The notes under the pieces are model-generated. The model did no database searches. It saw only the letters and a program-made list of their open reading frames with translations, and was not told the DNA's origin. Shown here one piece after another: positions 29,331-37,229 of a stretch of 64,000 bases of DNA. Numbering within the stretch: position 1 is the first letter of the stretch; every line of letters starts with the position of its first letter. The stretch spans positions 620,001 to 684,000 of the forward strand of contig CAWAPE010000014.1 of NCBI GenBank assembly GCA_963783855.1. The letters run 5' to 3'. This stretch comes from JAKAGZ01 sp963783855. Its GTDB lineage: Bacteria > Bacteroidota > Ignavibacteria > Ignavibacteriales > Ignavibacteriaceae. The translations under genes were made by a program, and so were the position numbers.

Positions 29331-29359
29331 AAGGGAGGGATTTCGTCCCTCCTTTTTTT
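29331..29359 (+). terminator. Rho-independent terminator of the rpoN-hslVU operon
   Basis: Stem AAGGGAGGGA / TCCCTCCTT with a TTTCG loop (29341-29345) followed by a run of T to 29359, six bases after the hslU stop. Its T-run abuts the 3' end of the convergent DUF5522 gene. Confidence 0.9.
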
Positions 29360-29585
29360 ACCCTCCAAAAGGACAATGTCTGCAACCACTTCCGCAGCAA
29401 CTCCCTCTCTTTAAGTGATAATATGCTGTGAATACTGTATATCCGGTTTCAGGATCGAAATAAAAATCTTCCTTGTTTCTGCAGGCTTCTTCATGCGTAT
29501 TAATTATCTCTTTGTAAAATGGATTCTTGGTTGAGAGTTTATCCAAAGATGGAAACGGAAATATTAAATTATTTTTGTCCGGCAT
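29358..29585 (-). CDS. DUF5522 family small Cys-rich protein
   Basis: 75 residues, single domain. The conserved end HLKRGSCCGSGCRHCPF has cysteines at 63, 64, 68 and 71 and is the hallmark of the DUF5522 family, probably a small metal-binding protein. Function unknown. It is convergent with hslU; its stop codon falls at the end of the hslU terminator. No partner gene on the same strand. Confidence 0.82.
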   Translation of the reverse strand: MPDKNNLIFPFPSLDKLSTKNPFYKEIINTHEEACRNKEDFYFDPETGYTVFTAYYHLKRGSCCGSGCRHCPFGG

Positions 29586-29831
29586 TTCAGGCTGTTATTA
29601 TTTTTTGAAAATTGAACGCAAATATAAAAAACTTATATAATATATTTTGTTGAATTTCCTAAATACACCCATCATTTATTGTAACCTTTCTTCACTGAAT
29701 TTCGTCTTTAGAATTAAAAGTAGAGCTGAATTGTACTACATATTATACTTTTATGTATAAAATATTGATCATTTAGCTGCAAATAAATCACATATTTAGA
29801 TCAATATTAGCGGCACATAATTTGTCAACCT

Positions 29832-29839
29832 TAGTTTTG
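29832..29839 (+). promoter_or_regulatory. Candidate -7 promoter box (TAnnTTTG)
   Basis: TAGTTTTG, a perfect match to the Bacteroidota-type -7 consensus TAnnTTTG, 26 bp before the ATG of the outer-membrane protein gene at 29866. No good -33 TTTG is at the expected distance. The surrounding spacer 29586-29865 (280 bp) holds nothing else recognisable. Confidence 0.4.
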
Positions 29840-29865
29840 GAAAAATATTTTTAGCTGGAGAAAAA

Positions 29866-30762
29866 ATGAGATTTAAAAATTTACTATTGTTTTGCTTTAC
29901 CAGTCTGCTGTTCACTTCTTTTATCTTCGCCCAGGATAATGATTCAACAAATACAGGCCATCATAAGTGGTATGACTGGGATGAAAATTCAGATATGTTT
30001 AACGTAAGCATACATGGAAGTCCCACTCTGAGCTTTAATTACGGTATTTCTAATATTACCCTGAAAAACTCCGGGGACAAATTTGCAGATCCGAAAATGC
30101 TTGAATTTAAAATTGGCTATACCAGGGAAAACAATGAATGGGATGCTGAAGGTATTTTTAATTATAAATACAGGTATCTGGTATTAAGTTACTTCTCAAG
30201 CGAGCTTGGAGGCAGTTCAAAAGGACTTGAAATTAATACAAAATTATGGCGTGTCGGACTTGTTAAATCTTCCGGGTACGGATATGATTTAGGTAAATCT
30301 GCCATAATATTTTATAACAGTTCCGGGATGGTCTGGTCGAGACCTGAAGTTCAGCGACCAAACATACTTACCTTTGCCGCTGTTCCACCCAACAGGCTTG
30401 ATGATATAAATGAATCAATAAGATTTGGCACAACTGCTGAAGGTGGAATTAGATTTGAAGCAGGCAAAATTATTACACTTGAAGCCGGGTACGAAAGATC
30501 AATAATTTTTCCACGTCATTTATTTGCAAAATGGGTCGGGAGCGCCATCATTGAGGATATAGGACAATCTTTCGTCAACAGGTTTGTTGATGAGATCTTT
30601 GATTCATCACCAAATGTTGCACCCATTGTTAATTTTGTTCTGAAAAATGCTTTGTCATACGGGATTTATGAATTAAGACAGGATAAAATGAATTGGCCTT
30701 TCAATACCGAACCGGGAATTGGATACGATCAGTTTAAATTTGGAGTGAATTTTGTGTTTTAG
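29866..30762 (+). CDS. Predicted outer-membrane beta-barrel protein, unknown
   Basis: 298 residues with a signal peptide (MRFKNLLLFCFTSLLFTSFIFA, cut before QDND). The rest alternates short amphipathic strands and turns (MLEFKIGYTREN, ITLEAGYERSIIF), with no cytoplasmic-type motifs. It ends YDQFKFGVNFVF, the terminal aromatic residue typical of BamA-assembled barrels. No family recognised. It is a single transcription unit between DUF5522 (divergent) and the metallophosphoesterase gene (convergent, 48 bp away). Confidence 0.6.
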   Translation: MRFKNLLLFCFTSLLFTSFIFAQDNDSTNTGHHKWYDWDENSDMFNVSIHGSPTLSFNYGISNITLKNSGDKFADPKMLEFKIGYTRENNEWDAEGIFNYKYRYLVLSYFSSELGGSSKGLEINTKLWRVGLVKSSGYGYDLGKSAIIFYNSSGMVWSRPEVQRPNILTFAAVPPNRLDDINESIRFGTTAEGGIRFEAGKIITLEAGYERSIIFPRHLFAKWVGSAIIEDIGQSFVNRFVDEIFDSSPNVAPIVNFVLKNALSYGIYELRQDKMNWPFNTEPGIGYDQFKFGVNFVF

Positions 30763-30810
30763 AAGCTTAATCTGAATTAATACAGAGTAAATTAAGAACA
30801 GGAAAGAATT

Positions 30811-31959
30811 TTAATTAAACTTTATTTTTATGTTTACTATCTCCGCATCGCTTGCAAGTTTAACGGGCGGGCCCCAAGTTCCAACACCGGATGAAACATA
30901 AAATTGTGTTAATTCTTTTTTAAGATAACCCCAGCTTATATCGTAAACCATTTTTGTGATAAAATTTAAGGGAAACATCTGTCCGTTGTGTGTATGCCCC
31001 GAAAGCTGAAGATCAATATTATTTTTTACCGCGTCATTTAATTGTACCGGTGTATGATCTAGTAAAATTCTCGGCAGGTTTTCAGATTCTGTAGTAAGTA
31101 AATTGCTTAGAGTTTTTCTTCTCTTTCCGGAAAAATTATTTCCACTCCTGTCTTCTCTACCTATTACATAAAATGCGTTATCAATATTAAGTGCCGAATC
31201 TCTCAAGACTTTTATTCCGAATTCTTCCATAAATTTTACGGCTGAATCCGCATTATTGATAAATTCATGATTGCCCGTACAGGCGATCACACCGTATTTC
31301 GGATTTAATTTTCTGAATGAACCACCGATGCCGTTTCTTCTTAAGATAGCAGCTTTATCATCAACAATATCACCCGGCAGCAGTACAATATCAGGTTTGA
31401 GAGAATTTACTTTATCAATTATGTTTCCCAAAAACTTTTCATTATTTATCGGTGATAAATGGAGATCAGAAAACATTACAACGTTTAATTCCTTCAGTAT
31501 GCTTTCTTTCTTTGGTAGATTTAATTCAAGTGTCTTTATCTTAAAGTTTGAGCGGTTAATAAATCCTGCTACAACAATTAACAATACTGTTGAACATACA
31601 ATAATCCCGGTATATAATTTTGTTAACGGGGAAGGATCTCTTAATGATGCAGAAAGGAGATGGAAAAAATTGTCTCCCAGTCTTGTAAGGTCAATTAAAA
31701 ATAAAAACAGTACGAAATAAAGTAGAAATGCAAACCAGAATGAACCGATCCACAATAACGGATCGTGAATATAGGCCGGAAGTTTTTCTGCAAATATTTT
31801 TACAAAAATATATGAGAAGGAAAAGACCAGAAAAGCCAGTACAAAGAAAGGTTTCAAAAAGGGAAGATAGCTTAATGCCTGCCATCCCCTGATGAAAACA
31901 TATGAATTAATTAAAGTGTAAAGCGCGAAAAAAACTATAAAAAATAAACTCATCGTCAA
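30811..31959 (-). CDS. Membrane-anchored metallophosphoesterase (YkuE/YaeI-like)
   Basis: 382 residues. Four N-terminal hydrophobic segments (about 1-160) precede a calcineurin-like phosphoesterase domain. Metal-binding motifs are in order: FSDLHL, LPGDIVDD, TGNHEF and SGHTHNGQ. The domain order matches the YkuE/YaeI group, some of which act on UDP-lipid A precursors or other nucleotide lipids; the substrate here is unknown. Its ATG overlaps the carB stop as ATGA, so it is the third gene of the carA-carB operon, although a link with pyrimidine or arginine synthesis is not obvious. Confidence 0.88.
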   Translation of the reverse strand: MTMSLFFIVFFALYTLINSYVFIRGWQALSYLPFLKPFFVLAFLVFSFSYIFVKIFAEKLPAYIHDPLLWIGSFWFAFLLYFVLFLFLIDLTRLGDNFFHLLSASLRDPSPLTKLYTGIIVCSTVLLIVVAGFINRSNFKIKTLELNLPKKESILKELNVVMFSDLHLSPINNEKFLGNIIDKVNSLKPDIVLLPGDIVDDKAAILRRNGIGGSFRKLNPKYGVIACTGNHEFINNADSAVKFMEEFGIKVLRDSALNIDNAFYVIGREDRSGNNFSGKRRKTLSNLLTTESENLPRILLDHTPVQLNDAVKNNIDLQLSGHTHNGQMFPLNFITKMVYDISWGYLKKELTQFYVSSGVGTWGPPVKLASDAEIVNIKIKFN

Positions 31960-34900
31960 ATATATTCATCCCAGCTTTTGATAGTGAGATCTTCTTCTTT
32001 ATATCGTTCCATAGCTTTTACAAATCTTTTTGCAACCTGAACATTTGTTATCAGGTTAATATTCATATCAATTGCTTTTCGTCTTACAAGATAATCATTA
32101 TCAAGTTCAAATTTATCCACACTTTTAGGAATATTTATTACAAGATCAATTTTTCCATTTTCAAGATATGTTAAGATATTTGGCTCTTTATTTACTAAAG
32201 GCCAGTGTAAAACGGTTACTTTCATTCCATATTTTTTCAGGAATTCAGCTGTGCCTTTTGTTGCATAAAACTTATACCCCATTTCGTAGAGAGTTTTTGC
32301 ATCTTCTAGAAACTCTGCTTTGTCTTTGGGAGTACCCGTTGAAAGCATAACCCCTTTCTGTGGGATCTTATAACCGGTTGAAATAAAGCTCTTAAGAAAT
32401 GCCTCATTAAAATCATCACCGAGGCATGCAACTTCACCAGTTGATGCCATTTCAACTCCAAGTACAGGATCGGAACCTTTCAACCTTGTAAACGAAAACT
32501 GTGGGGCTTTAACTCCTACATAATCAACATCAAATGATGATTTATCAATTTTCGGTACTTTTTCGCCGAGCATTAACTTTGTTGCAATTTCAACAAAATT
32601 TATTTTTAGAACCTTTGAGACAAAAGGAAAACTCCTCGATGCTCTAAGGTTACACTCAATTACTTTGACTTTATTGTCTTTCGCAATGAATTGAATATTA
32701 AATGGCCCCGTTATTTCAAGAGCTTTTGCAATTTCTTTTGTAACTATTTTTACACGGCGCATTGTTTCCAGATAAGTTCTTTGAGGAGGAAGAACAATTG
32801 TTGCATCACCTGAATGTACGCCTGCATTTTCAACGTGTTCTGAAATTGCGTAACAGAATAAATCTCCTTTATCCGCAACCGCATCTACCTCAATTTCTCT
32901 GGCTTCTGTAATAAATTTGCTTATTACAACCGGGTACTCTTTGCTGATTGCTGCGGCTTTTTGCAGAAAAGTTTTCAATTCTTCATCCGTTAATACGATG
33001 CTCATAGCCGCACCGCTTAGCACATAACTCGGTCGTATTAAGACAGGATAGCCAACCTTGTGAGAAAAGGCTTTCGCTTTTGCAAAACTGGTGAGTTCCT
33101 TCCATTCCGGTTGGTCTACCTTTATTGAATCAAGTATAGATGAAAATTTATGCCTGTTTTCTGCGTTGTCTATTTTATCGGGAGAAGTGCCCAGAATTTT
33201 GATTCCTTCGTTGTGAAGTCTTGTTGCAAGATTGTTCGGTGTTTGCCCGCCCATAGAAATGATTACACCTTCCGGATATTCTTTTTCGTAAATATCCAGC
33301 ACACGTTCAAAAGTAATTTGTTCAAAATATAATTTATCACAAATGTCGTAATCTGTACTCACAGTTTCCGGGTTACAATTGATCATAATAGTTTTATGAT
33401 TCATCTTATTGAGAGTCATTACGGCGTTTACGCAGCACCAGTCAAATTCTACAGAAGAACCGATTCTATAAGCGCCGCTTCCTAGAACTACTATCTGGTT
33501 ACTACCACCGGTTTGAATATCATCTTCACGACCGTGATATGTTAGATAAAGATAATTTGTTTGTGCGGGATACTCAGCCGCGAGCGTATCAATCTGTTTT
33601 ACAACCGGGATAACATTAAATGATTTTCTGATCTTTCTAACTTCAAATTCATTGGAATCTGTAAGCTGTGCAATCTGTAAATCAGAAAAACCATTTTCTT
33701 TTGCCTCGCGCATCAATGCTTCATTTAGCTTGTTAAGCTTCAGGCCTTTTAGTTTCTTTTCAGTATCGATGATGTTTTTCATCTTGTAAAGAAACCAGGG
33801 TGTTATCTTTGACAGATTGTGAATCTTTTTAACGCTGTATCCTTTCCGGAAAGCTTGAGCAATGGCGTACATTCTTTTGTCAGTTGGGTTTGAGATTTCT
33901 TCATCAAGATTCTTGAACTTAATACCATTGCCCGCAAATCCCTTGTAACCCATATCAAGCATACGGATTGCCTTTTGTAGTACCTCTTCAAATGTTTTGC
34001 CGAGAGACATTACCTCTCCAACTGATTTCATTTCTGAACCAAGCTGTGTGCTTACCTGCTGAAATTTTTGTAAATCCCATCGCGGAAATTTTAATGCGAC
34101 GTAATCTAGAGCAGGTTCAAAACAGGCTGAGGTCTGCTGAGTAATAATGTTTTCCACTTCATTTAAAGCATAACCCAGGGCAAGTTTTGAAGCAATAAAA
34201 GCGAGCGGGTAACCAGTTGCCTTTGAAGCTAGGGCTGAACTTCTGCTCAACCTGGCGTTTACTTCTATTATCCTGTAATCGCCGTTTTTAGGATTTAATG
34301 CGTACTGAATATTACACTCACCGATCACTCCGAGGTGACGGATTAATTTTATTCCGTGAGAACGCAACATAAAGTTTTCTTTTGCGGAAAGAGTTTGTAC
34401 CGGCGCAATAACTATGCTATCCCCGGTATGTATTCCCATTGGATCAACATTTTCCATCGAACAAATTGTAATACAGTTATCGTATCTGTCGCGCACAATT
34501 TCATATTCTACTTCTTTCCAGCCGTAGAGTGATTCTTCAATAAGAATCTGGCTGGTAAATGAAAATGCTCTCCTGGCTTTTTCTGTCAACTCAGCTTTAT
34601 TAGTTACAATACCTGAGCCAAGTCCTCCAAGCGCATACGCTATTCTTACCATAACCGGATAACCGATTTTATCAGCAACCGAAACAGCTTCTTTCAAATT
34701 TTTCGCGGTTTTGCTTAATGCAACTTTTAAATCACAATCTTTAACTTTATTTCCAAATAGCAGCCTGTCTTCTGTGGCCTGGATGGCTTCTACAGGTGTT
34801 CCCAGAACTTTTATATTATGTTTTTTTAGGATTCCTTTTTCATACAATTCAACGCCAACGTTTAAAGCGGTTTGTCCACCGAACTGTAGCAGTATGCAGT

Positions 34901-35150
34901 CAGGTCGTTCCTTTTCAATTATCTTTTCTACAATATCTGCTTTGAGAGGAAGGAAATATACCTTGTCCGCAAAGTTTTCAGATGTTTGAATTGTTGCAAT
35001 GTTAGGGTTGATCAGTACAGAAGTAATTCCATCTTCTTTTAGTGCCTTTATCGCCTGGCTGCCGGAATAATCAAATTCTCCTGCCTGACCGATTTGTAGT
35101 GCGCCTGATCCAAGAATTAAAACTTTTTTTGGTTTTCCACGTTTTATCAT
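31956..35150 (-). CDS. carB: Carbamoyl-phosphate synthase large subunit
   Basis: 1064 residues, full length for CarB. It makes carbamoyl phosphate from bicarbonate, ATP and ammonia delivered by CarA, feeding pyrimidine and arginine synthesis. The two duplicated ATP-grasp halves are visible: GSGALQIGQAGEFDYSG at the N-terminus and GSGAYRIGSSVEFDW at about residue 560. EVNARLSRSSALASKATGYPLA and ECNLRASRSFPFVSKVLKINF end the halves. The C-terminal MGS-like regulatory domain starts near 935 (GVMLSTGTPKDKAEFLEDA). Its ATG overlaps the frame-corrected end of carA as ATGA, and its TGA overlaps the phosphoesterase start. Confidence 0.97.
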   Translation of the reverse strand: MIKRGKPKKVLILGSGALQIGQAGEFDYSGSQAIKALKEDGITSVLINPNIATIQTSENFADKVYFLPLKADIVEKIIEKERPDCILLQFGGQTALNVGVELYEKGILKKHNIKVLGTPVEAIQATEDRLLFGNKVKDCDLKVALSKTAKNLKEAVSVADKIGYPVMVRIAYALGGLGSGIVTNKAELTEKARRAFSFTSQILIEESLYGWKEVEYEIVRDRYDNCITICSMENVDPMGIHTGDSIVIAPVQTLSAKENFMLRSHGIKLIRHLGVIGECNIQYALNPKNGDYRIIEVNARLSRSSALASKATGYPLAFIASKLALGYALNEVENIITQQTSACFEPALDYVALKFPRWDLQKFQQVSTQLGSEMKSVGEVMSLGKTFEEVLQKAIRMLDMGYKGFAGNGIKFKNLDEEISNPTDKRMYAIAQAFRKGYSVKKIHNLSKITPWFLYKMKNIIDTEKKLKGLKLNKLNEALMREAKENGFSDLQIAQLTDSNEFEVRKIRKSFNVIPVVKQIDTLAAEYPAQTNYLYLTYHGREDDIQTGGSNQIVVLGSGAYRIGSSVEFDWCCVNAVMTLNKMNHKTIMINCNPETVSTDYDICDKLYFEQITFERVLDIYEKEYPEGVIISMGGQTPNNLATRLHNEGIKILGTSPDKIDNAENRHKFSSILDSIKVDQPEWKELTSFAKAKAFSHKVGYPVLIRPSYVLSGAAMSIVLTDEELKTFLQKAAAISKEYPVVISKFITEAREIEVDAVADKGDLFCYAISEHVENAGVHSGDATIVLPPQRTYLETMRRVKIVTKEIAKALEITGPFNIQFIAKDNKVKVIECNLRASRSFPFVSKVLKINFVEIATKLMLGEKVPKIDKSSFDVDYVGVKAPQFSFTRLKGSDPVLGVEMASTGEVACLGDDFNEAFLKSFISTGYKIPQKGVMLSTGTPKDKAEFLEDAKTLYEMGYKFYATKGTAEFLKKYGMKVTVLHWPLVNKEPNILTYLENGKIDLVINIPKSVDKFELDNDYLVRRKAIDMNINLITNVQVAKRFVKAMERYKEEDLTIKSWDEYI

Positions 35151-35192
35151 TTCAAAGCTCTTATAAACAAATCAAAAATAAATTCGCTGTCA

Positions 35193-36236
35193 TCAGGTCC
35201 CGGGTGAAGCTTCCGGGTGAAACTGTGATGCGAAAAATGGTTTAGAAATATGAATTATCCCTTCGTTCGTTCCATCGTTGTCATTCACGAACCATTCGCG
35301 CCAGTCCTGCGGCAAAGTTTCAGCATCTACTGCGAAACCGTGATTCTGTGAAGTGATGTATGTTCGTTTTGTACCGGTTTCATTGCAGGGCTGGTTGTGA
35401 CCCCTGTGTCCGTATTTAAGTTTGTAAGTGTTTGCTCCTGCGGCCAGGGCCATTATCTGGCTACCAAGACAAACGCCTAGCATTGGAATATTTTTCTTCA
35501 TTGCTGTTTTCAGATGTGTGATAGTTTTTTTACACATCTTGGGATCGCCCGGGCCATTGGATACCAGAATTCCGTTTGCTTCAATAGCATTAAAATCATA
35601 ATCGTACGGTACCCTTATTACAGAGATATCTCTTTCCAGGAAAGCTCTTATTATATTATTTTTTGTGCCACAGTCTATAAGTATAATTTTCTTTTTATCT
35701 CTTTTGTATTCTACCGGGGCTTTTACACTTACTTCCTGAACAAGGTCAATCTTATTTACGTCCTGAAAATTTATTTTTTTTCTATTGTTAAAAATTATTT
35801 TCCCTGCCATCGTGCCTTTATCACGTAATTTACGCGTGAGCATCCTGGTATCAATTCCGGTGATGCCGGGAATTTTTTGTTCATACATCCATTCCGATAA
35901 AGATTTTTTCGCGCTCCAATGTGAATGTTCCTCTGAATAGTTTGTGACAATCAATGCGCGGCAATGGATTTGTTCAGATTCAAAATTCTTAAATAGTCCG
36001 TCCTCCCGCTCATCGCCGGGTACACCGTAATTACCAATCAGGGGGAAGGTACATACGAGTATCTGTCCACGGTAAGATGGGTCAGTCATAGTTTCGGTAT
36101 ATCCAACCATCCCGGTATTAAAGACGACTTCACCGTTGGTGTTTCCGTTATATCCGAAACCGGTTCCAGTAAATTCGGTTCCGTCTTCCAGTACAAGTTT
36201 AGCCCTTACGGGCTTATTTTTTTCTATTTTTTGCAT
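35193..36236 (-). CDS. carA: Carbamoyl-phosphate synthase small subunit (C-terminus frameshifted)
   Basis: Class I glutamine amidotransferase subunit that hydrolyses Gln and passes ammonia to CarB. The start is taken as the ATG at 36234-36236 (MQKIEKNKPVRAKLVLEDGTEF); an in-frame TTG at 36263 is possible but atypical. 347 residues are readable. The N-terminal domain has FGYNGNTNGEVVFNTGMVGY; the catalytic Cys is in GVCLGSQIMALAAG and the His/Glu pair in FHPEASPG. The frame stops at 35193 right after SPGT. One base later in the next frame the sequence continues PDDSEFIFDLFIRALK and stops at 35147-35149, overlapping the carB ATG as ATGA. That is how CarA normally ends, so the true gene probably spans 35147-36236 with one extra base near 35196-35199. 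Confidence 0.93.
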   Translation of the reverse strand: MQKIEKNKPVRAKLVLEDGTEFTGTGFGYNGNTNGEVVFNTGMVGYTETMTDPSYRGQILVCTFPLIGNYGVPGDEREDGLFKNFESEQIHCRALIVTNYSEEHSHWSAKKSLSEWMYEQKIPGITGIDTRMLTRKLRDKGTMAGKIIFNNRKKINFQDVNKIDLVQEVSVKAPVEYKRDKKKIILIDCGTKNNIIRAFLERDISVIRVPYDYDFNAIEANGILVSNGPGDPKMCKKTITHLKTAMKKNIPMLGVCLGSQIMALAAGANTYKLKYGHRGHNQPCNETGTKRTYITSQNHGFAVDAETLPQDWREWFVNDNDGTNEGIIHISKPFFASQFHPEASPGT

Positions 36237-36267
36237 ACTTAGGTTGGGGTTAAATTTAGGCAAAAAA

Positions 36268-36290
36268 ATAGCCCCGTTATGCGGGGCTAT
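36268..36290 (-). promoter_or_regulatory. Terminator-like hairpin in the carAB leader, candidate attenuator
   Basis: Perfect 9-bp stem ATAGCCCCG / CGGGGCTAT with a five-base loop, followed on the minus strand by seven or more U residues and then, 31 bp further, the carA ATG. The rubrerythrin gene upstream already has its own terminator (36432-36449). This second one therefore sits between a possible promoter (TTGACA-like at 36368-36373 on the minus strand) and carA, the position expected of a transcription attenuator. The antiterminator partner was not identified. Confidence 0.6.
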
Positions 36291-36431
36291 TAATAAATAA
36301 TCTCGTTTTCAAATTCAATATCTAAAAATTGTTTTTTTCTGCCGATCAATTATCTACCTTTTTGGTTTGTCAAATATATGTGAATCAGAAATTAGATTCA
36401 ATTTAGAATTTCATCTTTTTGCAAAAAAAAA

Positions 36432-36449
36432 TCCGCTCAATTGAGCGGA
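36432..36449 (-). terminator. Terminator of the rubrerythrin gene
   Basis: Perfect 18-bp palindrome TCCGCTCAATTGAGCGGA, followed on the minus strand by a run of T (the plus strand shows a run of nine A just to its left). It lies 25 bp after the stop of the rubrerythrin gene at 36475. Confidence 0.85.
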
Positions 36450-36474
36450 CCTGACCTGTGCTTAAATTGGTTTA

Positions 36475-37101
36475 CTATTTTATTGTAATGAACCTTTCTT
36501 TTGGGGTCATTGATATGCCGCATCGTGCAGGAGCGTTATTGTCATAGGTATTCCCACAGGTCGTGCAAACCAGGTATTTTGAGGGTAATTCGCCTTGTTT
36601 ATTCTTTTCAAGCATCTGAAGAGCATTTTTGTAAAACTCTTTGTGCTTTTTCTCAGTTTGATATGCATAATTAAATGAAAGCATAGCGATATTTATACTC
36701 GCATCGTTAGCTGTCCTGATAAAATCAGGATACATTGTTGTAACTTCATAAGTTTCACCATTTATAGCATCCTGCAAATTTTCTTTTGTAGATTTTACTT
36801 CGTATTTCGGCGTGAACTTATCCATCTTCTCGCCAAGCTGTGCCAGAACAGCTCTGTGATTTCCGGCGTGTATTTTTTCAGATTTTGATGCTGCTTCAAA
36901 TAAAATAGCAATCTTATTGAAACCTTCTTTCCGGGCTTTTTCTGCGTAAGCAGCGTATTTTGCGCTTGCTGTAGATTCACCTATTATTGCGTCTTTCACA
37001 TTATTGATTGTTTTTACTTTTGAAGCATTATTTCCGGCAACTGCAAATCCGGTCAATACGAGTATTGATAATGCGATAGAAGAAAAAATATTCAGTTTCA
37101 T
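36475..37101 (-). CDS. Exported rubrerythrin-family protein
   Basis: 208 residues. A signal peptide (MKLNIFSSIALSILVLTGFAVA) puts it in the periplasm, unlike classical cytoplasmic rubrerythrin. The diiron four-helix domain has the usual pattern: the first Glu in IIGESTASAKY, ExxH in SEKIHAGNH, Glu in INGETYEVTTMY, and ExxH in TEKKHKEF. The C-terminal rubredoxin-like part has cysteines 179, 182 and 194, but the fourth position is Ser197 (CGIS where CPxC is usual). The iron site is therefore altered or three-Cys. It probably scavenges peroxide. The ribosome site GGAG is eight bases before the ATG. Upstream is a 20-bp element shared with the DUF2231/two-component operon. Confidence 0.88.
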   Translation of the reverse strand: MKLNIFSSIALSILVLTGFAVAGNNASKVKTINNVKDAIIGESTASAKYAAYAEKARKEGFNKIAILFEAASKSEKIHAGNHRAVLAQLGEKMDKFTPKYEVKSTKENLQDAINGETYEVTTMYPDFIRTANDASINIAMLSFNYAYQTEKKHKEFYKNALQMLEKNKQGELPSKYLVCTTCGNTYDNNAPARCGISMTPKERFITIK

Positions 37102-37129
37102 TTATGGCTCCTTTTTTTAATTAAATTTG

Positions 37130-37194
37130 TTTATTCAAAATTAACTTTCGAACCCTAAATTCATCTTTAATGAATCTTAAAATTTGGTTAAAAA
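37130..37194 (-). promoter_or_regulatory. Rubrerythrin promoter with shared response-regulator-type box
   Basis: On the minus strand a -7 box TAATTTTG (37136-37143) matches TAnnTTTG. Upstream, at 37175-37194, is the plus-strand element TCTTAAAATTTGGTTAAAAA, identical in 19 of 20 positions to one at 39864-39883. The distance from TTTATTCAAAA (37130) to the element start is 45 bp in both promoters. ATCTTTAATGA-ATCTTAAAATT forms an imperfect 11-bp direct repeat here, as expected for OmpR-family binding sites. No -33 TTTG is present, which fits an activator-dependent promoter (inference). Confidence 0.65.
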
Positions 37195-37229
37195 TTTAGA
37201 GGTAATTGAAGTGAGAAAATGTTTTTTGG

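Noticed and set aside
35190..35200. Programmed +1 frameshift at the end of carA, like prfB
   Set aside because: The slip site lacks an upstream Shine-Dalgarno-like sequence, carA is not a known frameshift gene, and two other genes here show similar single-base breaks.
36234..36263. TTG at 36263 as the carA start
   Set aside because: It would start inside the sequence just after the leader hairpin and adds nine untypical residues; the ATG at 36236 fits CarA N-termini better.
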